Positions 42,880-51,418 of a stretch of DNA of 64,000 bases are shown one piece after another; the stretch's first letter is position 1; the number at the start of each line of letters is the position of its first letter. The stretch covers positions 28,236-92,235 of the forward strand of contig JAEUHW010000026.1 of assembly GCA_016793245.1 (NCBI GenBank), given 5' to 3'. The notes below the pieces were generated by a model, which did no database searches, was not told the DNA's origin, and saw nothing but the letters and a program-made list of their open reading frames with translations. The position numbers were made by a program, and so were the translations under genes. The stretch is from Planctomycetota bacterium. GTDB lineage: Bacteria > Planctomycetota > UBA1135 > JADKAF01.

Positions 42880-44887
42880 CGCGAGGCCATCCGCGCAGCG
42901 CGGTGCGTATCTCGCTCGGAATCACCGCGCTCGACGTCGAGCCGACATAGCCGAGGGCGATCAAGCCCAGGCGCTCGAGCGCATCCAGGCGCTCGCTGAT
43001 GCCCGCCGTGACGCGCTTGCGTTCGCGGTGCTCCGCGCCGAAGCGCTGCGCGAGCTCCGCGAGCGCTATGGCTCCTCTGGCGTCGGCGATCGCGAGGAGG
43101 AGCTGCCGCGACGCCGCCGGTAGATGAGCGCAGAGCTTCTCCACGGTGCTCCGCGTGGAGAGCTCGCGACAGATCGCTGCCAGCAGCTCGGCCTTGCGAG
43201 CCTTCGAGCTGCCTCGGAGATCGAGCACGCGCGCCACGACCCGGAGGCGTTCTAGGTTCCAGCCTTCGAAGCACTCCGCGAGGGTGGGCTCCGTGGACAA
43301 GAGGCGCTCGCGGAGGCGCTGCTCGCCCGAGCTCGGCTCGTCGTTGCATCTCCTCCGAGCCTGCGTCAGGCGCTCGATCGAGACCCCCGCGATCTCCGTG
43401 GCGCTCGGGTCGAGCTCGCGCAGCATCTCCGCGAGGTTCCAGACTTCGTCTATGTCGGCGCGCTCGAAGGCCAGGCGCGCGGCGAGATCGATCCAGGCGC
43501 AGATCGTGGGCACGGGCGCTTCGCGCGGAAAGCCACGCCGGAAGAGCTCTGCGTGAGCGGCCTCGTGATCGCCCTCCGCGAAGAGGAGCTGCGCCAGGAC
43601 GACGCGTGCGTGGAGATAATCGGGATCCAGCTCGAGCGCGGCGCAGAGGTGCGTGCGGGCCTTCTCGCGGCGCTCGAGTTGCAGCTCCATCACGGCCAGA
43701 TTGCAGAGCGGCACGGGATTCCGCGGATGCAGGCGCACGAGCTCGCTCCAGGCGCGCGCCGCTTCTGCGCAGCGCCCTTCGCGACCGAGGCGCACGGCCG
43801 CTTCGAACGCCGGCAGGTCCTCGTCGTTCACGGCATGCGTCGGGCCCGACTCCATCGCGGTCTGACTCACGCGCACCTGCGTCCAGCCCATGCCATCCCA
43901 GAAGCGCACCGGATCCTCGGGCCCGATCTCGCCGCTCCGGAAGAGCTCCTGCAACGCCGCGAAACGGAGCTCCCGCGAGCCCGCGGTCCCTTCGGCGATA
44001 CGCCGCAGAGCCCGGATCGAGCGCGGGCCCTCGAGACTCCCGATCGCGTGCACGGCACCGACATCGTCGCGACCGACGTTATCGAGAAGCAGCTCCAGCA
44101 GGCCGGGCGCATCCGCGATCTCCTTTCGCTCCAGTCGCTGGAGATCGGCGAGGCCGATCCACTGATGCGGTGCCAGGTAGCTCAAGAAGAACCCGTCGCC
44201 GCTCGCGCGGCGCCCGGAGAGGATCTGCGCGCGAGCGCGCTTCGCGAGCGGTCCGTAGTTGCGACTCGCCTCGGCCTGCTCGAGGAAGCTCAGCGCGTCG
44301 TCGTAGCGCCCGAGGTTCGCCGCCGCGACGCCGAGAACGTAGTAGAGATCCTCGCGGACGCCTTCCGGTGCCTGGTGGACGCGGCTCGCCGTGCGCAGGA
44401 TCTCCTCGTGCCAGCGCAGGCGCGCGAAGGCCTCGACCTGCTTGAAGTGCGCACCGGGATCGGCGGCGCGGATCCGCTTCAGCGCCTCCGCTGCGGCGTG
44501 CGCCTCCTCCTCGAAGCCGAGCACCGTCGCATAGTGCACCAAGCTGCCGAGCGCGTAGACGTTCTCGGGCTCGAGCTTCGCGACCACGTGGCGCACGAGC
44601 TCGAGCGCTTCCGCCGCCGCGCCCTCATGGAAGCGCGCGAAGGCGAGATTGGTGTACCCGCGCGCGAAGTGCGGCGCGCGCCGCACGACGTCCTCGAAGA
44701 CGGCCCGGGACTTCGCGTAGTGCCCCGCATCCAGGAGCGCGCAGCCGCGGTCGATCAGCTCCTGCACGCTCTCGAAGCCCTCGAGCGAGCTGCGACCGGC
44801 ATTCTGCAGCGCCCCTCGATCGCGTTCGCGGCAGCAGAACTTGTACTTCTTGCCACTGCCGCAAGGGCAGATGCGGTAGGGATCCAT
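42866..44887 (-). CDS. SEC-C zinc-motif and TPR-repeat protein
   Basis: A 673-residue soluble protein. The N-terminus is a SEC-C zinc motif (CPCGSGKKYKFCC, residues 8-20), as found at the end of SecA and in many accessory proteins. TPR repeats follow (about 40-250, for example AKSRAVFEDVVRRAPHFARG and GRYDDALSFLEQAEASR), and a second set lies near 365-480. Between them are HEAT-like phrases (RSIRALRRIAEGTAGSRELR). Towards the C-terminus come a SAP-like helical stretch (ARVLDLRGSSKARKAELL) and a winged-helix-like end (LAELAQRFGAEHRERKRV). The fold is a scaffold; no catalytic domain is seen. It lies between the two AbiE pieces, so it was probably acquired with or inserted into that island. Its function is unknown. 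Confidence 0.8.
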   Translation of the reverse strand: MDPYRICPCGSGKKYKFCCRERDRGALQNAGRSSLEGFESVQELIDRGCALLDAGHYAKSRAVFEDVVRRAPHFARGYTNLAFARFHEGAAAEALELVRHVVAKLEPENVYALGSLVHYATVLGFEEEAHAAAEALKRIRAADPGAHFKQVEAFARLRWHEEILRTASRVHQAPEGVREDLYYVLGVAAANLGRYDDALSFLEQAEASRNYGPLAKRARAQILSGRRASGDGFFLSYLAPHQWIGLADLQRLERKEIADAPGLLELLLDNVGRDDVGAVHAIGSLEGPRSIRALRRIAEGTAGSRELRFAALQELFRSGEIGPEDPVRFWDGMGWTQVRVSQTAMESGPTHAVNDEDLPAFEAAVRLGREGRCAEAARAWSELVRLHPRNPVPLCNLAVMELQLERREKARTHLCAALELDPDYLHARVVLAQLLFAEGDHEAAHAELFRRGFPREAPVPTICAWIDLAARLAFERADIDEVWNLAEMLRELDPSATEIAGVSIERLTQARRRCNDEPSSGEQRLRERLLSTEPTLAECFEGWNLERLRVVARVLDLRGSSKARKAELLAAICRELSTRSTVEKLCAHLPAASRQLLLAIADARGAIALAELAQRFGAEHRERKRVTAGISERLDALERLGLIALGYVGSTSSAVIPSEIRTALRGWPRDAAR

Positions 44888-45198
44888 GCGGCGGGGTTCC
44901 GTGCGAGACGGGGGAGTCTAGTCAACCGGCGTGATGGGCGGCGAGAGCTCGCCCGCGTTGAATCCATGTACTGGTGCGCGGGCTCCAGCGCTACCGGAAG
45001 TCGTACCCGGCTAGAGGGAGCCGCGTGCGGAAGCAACCGGCGTCGTTCTATCTGCGTGATGCGAGGCGCGATGCAGATTCTTCTCGCGACTCGACGTTGC
45101 CGTGGCTCTCGAAGCCAACGCCCGAGGCGAAGTCCGCGACGCCACTTGCTCGAACCTGGTCCCATTCGCAGCTTCCGGGTTGTCGGCTGGTGCACCTG
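44888..45198. other. Gap without a supported gene
   Basis: About 310 bases between the SEC-C/TPR gene start and the DUF1016 nuclease stop. No convincing coding frame and no repeat. The promoter of the SEC-C/TPR gene should lie here. Confidence 0.45.
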
Positions 45199-46350
45199 CT
45201 ATCGCTTTCGTTCCAGCAGCTCCCTCTCCTCTGCCAGCCAAGCGCGCAGTTGTGCTTCCGTGGGCAGCTTTGTCAGATAGCGCGAGACGAAAACCTGCTT
45301 CTCGAGACCGCCGGTCGCATAGTGCACCTCCTCGGCGTTCTTGTCCGCGCACAGCACGATGCCGACAGGGTGGTTCTCGTCGTCGAACGAGCGGTTCTCG
45401 CGCAGGTAATTGAGGTAGAAGTTCATCTGTCCCGCATCTCCGTGGCTGAACGGCCCCAGCTTGAGATCGATGGCTACGAGGCAGCGCAGGCGGCGGTGGA
45501 AGAACAGCAAGTCGATGAAGTGATGCCGTCCTGCGATCGTGATGCGATGTTGCCTCCCCAAGAACGCGAAGTCGCCGCCGAGCTCCAACAAGAACTGTTG
45601 CAGATGATCGACCAGGGCCGCCTCGAGATCGGCTTCGGTGTAGGCCTCGCGCTCAGGTAGCCCGAGAAACTCGAGCACGTAGGGGTCGCGGAAGCTGATC
45701 AGCGGCGTGTCGATGAGACGCCCTTCGTTCGCCAGGGCGAGAACGGCGGAGCCGTCGTGCGAGAGCCCCACGCGTTCGAACAACATCGAGTCGCGTTGCC
45801 GCTTGAGCTCCCGCACACTCCAGCGCTGCGAGATCGTCTGGACCTCGTAGAACGCACGGGCGATCGGGTCGCTCACCCGGGACAGCTCCAGGAGGTGCGA
45901 GAACGAGAGCTCGCTACGCAGGCGGCTCATCCAGACCCCGTCCTGCCAAGGCAATGGGGCGGCTGCGGAGGGGACGATCGGCGGGAGCTGCCCGATCATC
46001 GACTGCCAGAGCTCGAGAGGTCCGGAGGATTCGCCAGACGCTGTCTGGCGAATTCCCAGGCTGGGCCACGTCCGCGCGATCTGGCGGTAGCTCCTGAGGT
46101 TGGATCGTCCGAGGCCAGCGATGCCTCTGTCCCTGAACTCCCGCGCCAGGGCATCCATCAGCCGATCGCCGTAGCGGGCGCGGTCTTCCCCCTCCTGTTC
46201 GTAGGCGACGATCCACGTGCCGATCAGCCAGTTGCGCACGGTGAGGATCTCGTCGACGGAGCGCGCCGCTGCTTCGCGTGCCTTCACCTGCACGGCGGCC
46301 AGCGCGTCCACGAGGTGGTCGAATCCAGACCAGGGGCTGGGCTTGCTCAT
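45199..46350 (-). CDS. DUF1016/YhcG-type PDDEXK nuclease
   Basis: A 383-residue protein of the DUF1016 (YhcG) family. The N-terminal helical DUF1016 domain is seen in VRNWLIGTWIVAYEQEGEDRA and GLGRSNLRSYRQIARTWP. The C-terminal PDDEXK nuclease domain has HFIDLLFFHRRL with the aspartate, then LVAIDLKLG, whose central DxK replaces the ExK form, and GQMNFYLNYL. These proteins are often linked to restriction-modification or mobile islands. The start overlaps the 3' end of the AbiEi-like gene (ATGA), so they are co-translated. It is intact as read. Biological targets are not established for the family. Confidence 0.88.
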   Translation of the reverse strand: MSKPSPWSGFDHLVDALAAVQVKAREAAARSVDEILTVRNWLIGTWIVAYEQEGEDRARYGDRLMDALAREFRDRGIAGLGRSNLRSYRQIARTWPSLGIRQTASGESSGPLELWQSMIGQLPPIVPSAAAPLPWQDGVWMSRLRSELSFSHLLELSRVSDPIARAFYEVQTISQRWSVRELKRQRDSMLFERVGLSHDGSAVLALANEGRLIDTPLISFRDPYVLEFLGLPEREAYTEADLEAALVDHLQQFLLELGGDFAFLGRQHRITIAGRHHFIDLLFFHRRLRCLVAIDLKLGPFSHGDAGQMNFYLNYLRENRSFDDENHPVGIVLCADKNAEEVHYATGGLEKQVFVSRYLTKLPTEAQLRAWLAEERELLERKR

Positions 46351-46976
46351 GCCGGGCTCCCTGGGCGGATCAGCCGTGTGAGCTCCGCGCCGATCTGATT
46401 CCTCTCGCGGTCACCGTCGGCGATCGTCTTCTCGGGGCCACGAATTCGGAGGGCGGCGCTGCCCAGCCCGTGGGTGTCGATGCTCGCGCGGATTGGAGGC
46501 CCCGAGAACCAGCAGGTGCGCGTCGACGGAGGTACGAGGCGCGGCCTCCGGGTCCTGCGCTCGAGGGCCACGTCCATGGCCTTTGGCGCATGCGTGGTCA
46601 GCTCGTAGAAGGGGAGCGCCGGCACTCGGCGATTAACGTACTCCGGCGCGCGCCACGCGACGGCGATGAGGCCCGGAAGTCTTCGTGGCTCGAGCCGTTC
46701 GATGGACGCGAGCCGGCAGAGGCCGCGCGTGACGAGATCCAGAACGCCGGCTTCGCGCATGACGTAGAGCCTCCTCCAGGAGCAGCCGAGGCGCAGCGCG
46801 TCGGACCTCCGAAGGCTGCTGCCCCGTGGGCGGAACCGCTCGACTTCACGCTCGAAGGCTCGGATGGTTACGGAGGAAATACCGCCTCGAGAAGGCCGGA
46901 CAGGTGAAGGCGGCTCGTGCTCCTTCGGGAGTGATAGGCGCGCCGAAACCTCAGCTGGGGTAGATGAGGTCGGCAA
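46347..46976 (-). CDS. AbiEi-type antitoxin/transcriptional regulator, probably truncated
   Basis: An open frame of 209 codons, about 160 of which match AbiEi-type antitoxins. These have a winged-helix N-terminus (LRRSDALRLGCSWRRLYVMR), then RGLCRLASIE, RVPALPFYELTTHAP and IRGPEKTIADGDRERNQIG. In the family the protein continues about 40-60 more residues after this point; here it stops at IRPGSPA and overlaps the start of the DUF1016 nuclease by four bases. The true start is unclear: Met 46976 gives an unrelated basic leader, and there is no better ATG before the domain. It may still bind DNA and autoregulate the following nuclease, or it may be a remnant. The cognate toxin is only a fragment at 42.5 kb. 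Confidence 0.65.
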   Translation of the reverse strand: MPTSSTPAEVSARLSLPKEHEPPSPVRPSRGGISSVTIRAFEREVERFRPRGSSLRRSDALRLGCSWRRLYVMREAGVLDLVTRGLCRLASIERLEPRRLPGLIAVAWRAPEYVNRRVPALPFYELTTHAPKAMDVALERRTRRPRLVPPSTRTCWFSGPPIRASIDTHGLGSAALRIRGPEKTIADGDRERNQIGAELTRLIRPGSPA

Positions 46977-47098
46977 CGCTCTGAGAGTCCGGAGGGCGCC
47001 GGTACGGAGCTGGTTCTCGCTCTTCGAGCTCGGTCCTGACCTGCACGAGCGCGACGCGGGCCCGCGTCACGACCGGCGGCGATCGCCCGCGCGGCGCG

Positions 47099-47422
47099 CT
47101 ACGCGGCTGCCCAGTTCGACGACAGCAACGCCGCCTGCTCGAGCACCGTCTCCGTCGCGCGCTCCTGCTTGTCGGGCGGATAGCCGTACTTCCGGAGGAT
47201 CCGCTTCACCAGCACGCGCAGCTTTGCGCGCACGTTCTCGCGCAGCGTCCAGTCGATGGTGACGTTCTCGCGCACGGTGCGCACGAGCTCCTGGGCGATG
47301 CCGCGCAGCGTCTCGTCGCCGAGGATCTTCACCGCGCTATCGTTGGTCTCCAGCGCGTCGTAGAACGCGAGCTCGTCCTCCGAGAGCCCGAGGGCTTCCC
47401 CGCGCGCGCTGGCCTCGCGCAT
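47099..47422 (-). pseudogene. Type I restriction enzyme HsdR, C-terminal scrap (DUF3387-like)
   Basis: About 107 codons matching only the extreme C-terminus of HsdR endonuclease subunits: [20 protein letters not shown], then [17 protein letters not shown] and [20 protein letters not shown]. The helicase and nuclease parts of HsdR are missing; the region upstream is the 3' end of the FG-GAP gene. It has no evident start of its own, though Met 47422 is in frame. It marks a deletion junction left by a lost type I restriction-modification system. Confidence 0.82.
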
Positions 47423-47442
47423 CTCCTGCGCTCCGCGGCGGC

Positions 47443-50091
47443 TCAGGGCAACACGATGGTCGACACGACAGCGCTCAGCTTCCACGTGGAATCGGCCACG
47501 TCGGGAAGGAAGAGCGCTTGGACGTGCAGCATCTGCCGCAGCAAGGAGGGATCCCGCGGCAGCGGGACCGCGACGATTCGCGTGCCCGGCAGGAGCGGGA
47601 AGGGGGCCCAAGCGTTGAGGCCGCTGGACGCGAGTCCGAAGGTGCCGAAGGGCGGAACCGCAGTTCCCGCGGCGCTGCGTTCGGTCGAGACATACGCGAT
47701 CCACGTCGCGGGAGACGCGATGGGTCCCTCGTGAACCGTCACGAGCTCCAGGGGGCCGGCGAGAGACGGTGGCTTGGGGATGGCGAGGTGGCGGAGCATG
47801 CCTTGGAGCACCGCGGGCATTGCAGGAAAGCCGTTGCCGTTCCAGTAGAGCGCGAGGAGATCCGCATCTTGATCTCGATCCCAGTCTCCGACGTGGAGAC
47901 TGCTGACATCCCAGGACGGCCCGGGAGCGAAGTCCTGGTTCAAGCCCGATGTCGAGCCGAGCACGCGGGCGAAGCGCGCGCTCCCGTCGTTCCGCAGCAC
48001 GCGGGAATCCGTCCGGCGCGCTTCGACGGCATCCAAGTCGCCATCCGCGTCGATGTCGTAGAGACAGAGATTCGACGTGCTCCAGGTCGGGCTCGCGAAC
48101 TCGACCGCATCCGCGAGACGAGCGAAGCGACCGCAGCCGTCGTTCAAGTAGACATCGCTCCCACCTTCCATCGGCGCGTTCGGATCGCTGGTGTACCGAC
48201 CGGGCTTCAGGAGATAGAGATCCAGGTCGCCGTCGCCGTCGAGATCGCCCGCTTCGACATCGGAGGCCACGGCCCGCGGTGGAGGCAGCGCACTGAAGGG
48301 CGCGATCGAGAATGCTCCGCGGCCGTCGTTGAGGAGCAGGCGCTCGCGATCCCATCCGACGAGGAAGAGATCGCAGTCTCCATCGTGATCGAGGTCGGCG
48401 GCGTGACCCGCGACGCTCGGCTCGGGTAGCTCCGGCAGGCTCGTGGCCGGCGCTGGTACGAAGAAGCCCTGCCCTGCATTGAGGAGCAAGCGATCGCGGC
48501 GACCGTTGTAGGGGTTCGTCCCGTTGTTGAGCTGGAGCAAGTCCTGATCGCCATCTCCATCCGCATCGAACGCGAGGATCTCGAGCGTCGCGCCGGGCAG
48601 CGCCGGGAAGCGCGTCGCGGTCTCGTCGCGGAACTGGAGCTGGCCCACGTTGCGATAGAAGCGGCTCTGGCCCAAGCACGCGGCGATCACATCTCGCGCG
48701 CCATCACCGTCGAGGTCGATGCAGAGCGCGTTGAAGCACGAGCTGTCCGGAGGCGGAGGCAGGTTGGCGCCGAGCGCGGAAAAGCGCCCCCATCCATCGT
48801 TGTGGAGCAAGAGGAGGTCGCCACGGGCGAGCACGATCTCGTCGGCGCCATCGCCGTCGAGGTCCGCGACCGCTGCTTGCAGCGACTGCCGCAGTCCCAT
48901 CGGCAGCATCGGTCCAGGGGAGAGGAGGAGGCGACCACGGCCGTCGTTCCAGTAGAGCCGGCGCGAGCCGAGCATCAGCACTTCGGGTGCTCCGTCCCCG
49001 CTCCAGTCGCCGACGACGACCCATCCTCCGGCGAGCTCGGCGTGGGGGAGCGCGCTCGCGCTTTCGTCGCGGAAGACTCCGTTGCCCAGGTTGCGCATCA
49101 GCGCGAGGCTTGGAAGGTCTCGGACATAGCCGGGATTCCGCGAGAGCAGCAGGTCGAGGCGTCCATCGCGATCGAAGTCGTCCGCGCGCATTCCGGAGAA
49201 GCCGGGCGTCGGCCACGCGCTGAGCGACGTTCGCTCGACCCATGTGCGCCGTCTGCCGGGGACGAAGAAGCGCAGCTCCCCGCGATCATCCTGGAAGAGC
49301 AGATCGGGGATCGCGCCTCCGCTCCATCGCGCGATCACGGGCGGTCGCAGAGCGACGAAGCGCACCGTTGGCTGGAGGCTCGGGCTGCTGGAAGCGCGGA
49401 AGCGCTTTCGGCCTCGGTTCCAATACACCGTGGAGGGCGTGGCGAGGTCCGGGTCTCCGTCGTCGTCGAGATCGGCGAGCACGGCGCGTCCTTCCACCAT
49501 GCGGAAGGGCTCCTCGGGATCCGCCTCGAACGTCCAGGCCTGCGAGCGCCGGAGGAAGAGGCGCTTGCCCACGATCACGTCGCGATCGCCATCGCGATCG
49601 ACATCGGCGGCCCCGAGCAGCCCATGCCTCCCGTCCCAAGCGGATCCGGCGAGCTCGACGGGCGTCGCGAAGCCCTGTCCGCGCTCGTTCCTCGCGACGA
49701 AGGCGCCCGTCGATGTCGCGACGAGCAGGTCGGGGAAGGCATCGCGATCGAGATCGACGAGCGCGCAGCTGATCGGGTCGATGGCGCTCCCCGCGGAGAA
49801 CGGGCCCGCGAAGCTGCCTCGTCCACTGGCCAGGTAGTACGAGATCCTCTCGCGGAAGGGTTCCAGGACGGCGAAGTCCGTGCGTCCGTCGCGATCGATG
49901 TCGCCTTCGGCGATGGGGTCCACGACGCTCGGAGAGAGGCTTTGATCGAGGCTCCATGTGGGCAGCGCCGCCGCGCCTGGCGCGAAGCCGAAGCGGAACT
50001 CCGGTGGGGGTGTCTGGGCTCCACACCAGCAGAACGAGGTGGCGCAGGCCGCGAGGATGCGGGCGCAAGCGAAGATAGAAGAGCGAATCAT
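47443..50091 (-). CDS. Large secreted FG-GAP/VCBS-repeat protein
   Basis: An 882-residue exported protein. Its signal peptide ([20 protein letters not shown]) ends near residue 26. The mature part is mainly FG-GAP/VCBS repeats with D-x-D-x-D-G-x-x-D calcium-type loops: [65 protein letters not shown] and [14 protein letters not shown]. The repeats probably form a large propeller. The final 120 residues ([19 protein letters not shown] onward) are a different end domain from the shared one in the three genes at 10.6-18.5 kb. The neighbouring HsdR fragment begins about 20 bases after its stop. It is probably a surface or secreted binding protein; no enzyme motif is visible. Confidence 0.85.
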   Translation of the reverse strand: MIRSSIFACARILAACATSFCWCGAQTPPPEFRFGFAPGAAALPTWSLDQSLSPSVVDPIAEGDIDRDGRTDFAVLEPFRERISYYLASGRGSFAGPFSAGSAIDPISCALVDLDRDAFPDLLVATSTGAFVARNERGQGFATPVELAGSAWDGRHGLLGAADVDRDGDRDVIVGKRLFLRRSQAWTFEADPEEPFRMVEGRAVLADLDDDGDPDLATPSTVYWNRGRKRFRASSSPSLQPTVRFVALRPPVIARWSGGAIPDLLFQDDRGELRFFVPGRRRTWVERTSLSAWPTPGFSGMRADDFDRDGRLDLLLSRNPGYVRDLPSLALMRNLGNGVFRDESASALPHAELAGGWVVVGDWSGDGAPEVLMLGSRRLYWNDGRGRLLLSPGPMLPMGLRQSLQAAVADLDGDGADEIVLARGDLLLLHNDGWGRFSALGANLPPPPDSSCFNALCIDLDGDGARDVIAACLGQSRFYRNVGQLQFRDETATRFPALPGATLEILAFDADGDGDQDLLQLNNGTNPYNGRRDRLLLNAGQGFFVPAPATSLPELPEPSVAGHAADLDHDGDCDLFLVGWDRERLLLNDGRGAFSIAPFSALPPPRAVASDVEAGDLDGDGDLDLYLLKPGRYTSDPNAPMEGGSDVYLNDGCGRFARLADAVEFASPTWSTSNLCLYDIDADGDLDAVEARRTDSRVLRNDGSARFARVLGSTSGLNQDFAPGPSWDVSSLHVGDWDRDQDADLLALYWNGNGFPAMPAVLQGMLRHLAIPKPPSLAGPLELVTVHEGPIASPATWIAYVSTERSAAGTAVPPFGTFGLASSGLNAWAPFPLLPGTRIVAVPLPRDPSLLRQMLHVQALFLPDVADSTWKLSAVVSTIVLP

Positions 50092-50389
50092 CCGACCTCT
50101 CCCGCCGAGAGCGGCAGCAGATCATCAAGAGGCCGCGGAGCAGGTTCTCGCGGCAGCGCAACAGTAGCCAGCAGCCCACCTTTCGCCCAGCGTGGTGGCG
50201 CCGCTCGGAGGCGCGGTCGCGCAGGGCAGGCGAGCTCGCGCCGTGGCGCAGCGCGCGGAGGTCGCCGCTTCGGGCGCCCCGCGTTCGCCCCACCCGCCCG
50301 CCTCGTGCTAGCTTCTGCCCCACCTCGCCACCCCGCCCTCTCGGTCCGGGGAACCCGGGCGAGGCGGAGTGCAGGAGAACGCAACGAGC

Positions 50390-51418
50390 ATGACCATCCT
50401 GGTGACCGGGGGCACCGGCTTCCTCGGCAAGAACCTGGTGCGGCGCCTGGTCGACGACGGGCGGGCGGTGCGCGTCCTGGTGCGGAGCCGCAAGCGCCTG
50501 GAGGGACTCCCCGTCGAGCGTCTCGAGGTCGCCGAAGGCGATGTCGTCGATCGCGCGTCGATCGCGCGGGCGCTGCAGGGGGTCTCCCAGGTGATCCACG
50601 CCGCGGCGCTGGTCGCGCGGTGGTCGAAGGATCCCGGCGCGTTCGAGCGGGTGAACGTGGGCGGGACGCGCGCGGTGCTGGAAGAGGCGCAGCGCGCGGG
50701 CGCCCAGCGGATCGTGCACGTGTCGTCGTTCTTCGCGCTCGGGTGCTCGGACGCGGCTCCGCAGCAGATCGGCGACGAGGCGATGCCGCGGCCCGTCGCG
50801 ACCTACACCGAGTACGAGCGGACGAAGATGCTCGCGGGGCGCGTCGCGGACGAGCTGCAGGCGGCGGGCGCGCCGCTGCTCGTGGTCTATCCCGGCGTGG
50901 TCTACGGCCCCGGCGAGATCACCGAGGCGAACATCGTCGCGGGCCTCTTGCGCGATCACCTGCGCGGGAAGCTCCCCGGCATCCCCGGGGACGGGGCGAA
51001 GAAGTGGACCTACGCGTACGTGCACGACGTCGTCGACGGCATCGTGCGCGCGCTGGACCGCGGTGCCGTGGGGGGGCGCTATATCCTCGGCGGAGAAAGT
51101 GCGACCGCGGACGAGTTCTTCCGTCTCTTCGCCGAGGTGTCGGGCAAGCGCCCGCCGCGGCTGCATCTGCCGTACGCCTTGGTCTCGGTCGTGGGGGCCT
51201 TCGAGGAGCTGCTCGCGCGCTGCTGCGGCAAGAACCCGAAGGTGACCCGCGCCGAGGTCGCGACCTACCGACATCATTGGGCGTTCTCGAGCGAGCGCGC
51301 GCGGCGCGAGCTCGGCTATGCCCCCCTCACGTTGCGCGAGGGCCTGCAGCGCACCTACGCCTGGCTGATCGAGCGCGAACCTGCGCTGCGCATCGCGGAG
51401 CCCACATCGAAAGCATGA
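50390..51418 (+). CDS. NAD(P)-dependent extended SDR (epimerase/3-beta-HSD-like)
   Basis: A 342-residue extended short-chain dehydrogenase. The N-terminal VTGGTGFLGKNLV binds the cofactor, and the catalytic tyrosine and lysine are in YERTK. The phrase YPGVVYGPGEITEANIV and the late HHWAFSSERARRELGYAP are typical of the 3-beta-hydroxysteroid dehydrogenase/dihydroflavonol reductase-like branch. Met 50390 is used because MTILVTGG begins the fold; a GTG at 50369 would add seven residues. The stop overlaps the lon start (ATGA). The substrate is not determined; many such enzymes act on sterol-like, hopanoid-linked or sugar compounds. Confidence 0.82.
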   Translation: MTILVTGGTGFLGKNLVRRLVDDGRAVRVLVRSRKRLEGLPVERLEVAEGDVVDRASIARALQGVSQVIHAAALVARWSKDPGAFERVNVGGTRAVLEEAQRAGAQRIVHVSSFFALGCSDAAPQQIGDEAMPRPVATYTEYERTKMLAGRVADELQAAGAPLLVVYPGVVYGPGEITEANIVAGLLRDHLRGKLPGIPGDGAKKWTYAYVHDVVDGIVRALDRGAVGGRYILGGESATADEFFRLFAEVSGKRPPRLHLPYALVSVVGAFEELLARCCGKNPKVTRAEVATYRHHWAFSSERARRELGYAPLTLREGLQRTYAWLIEREPALRIAEPTSKA

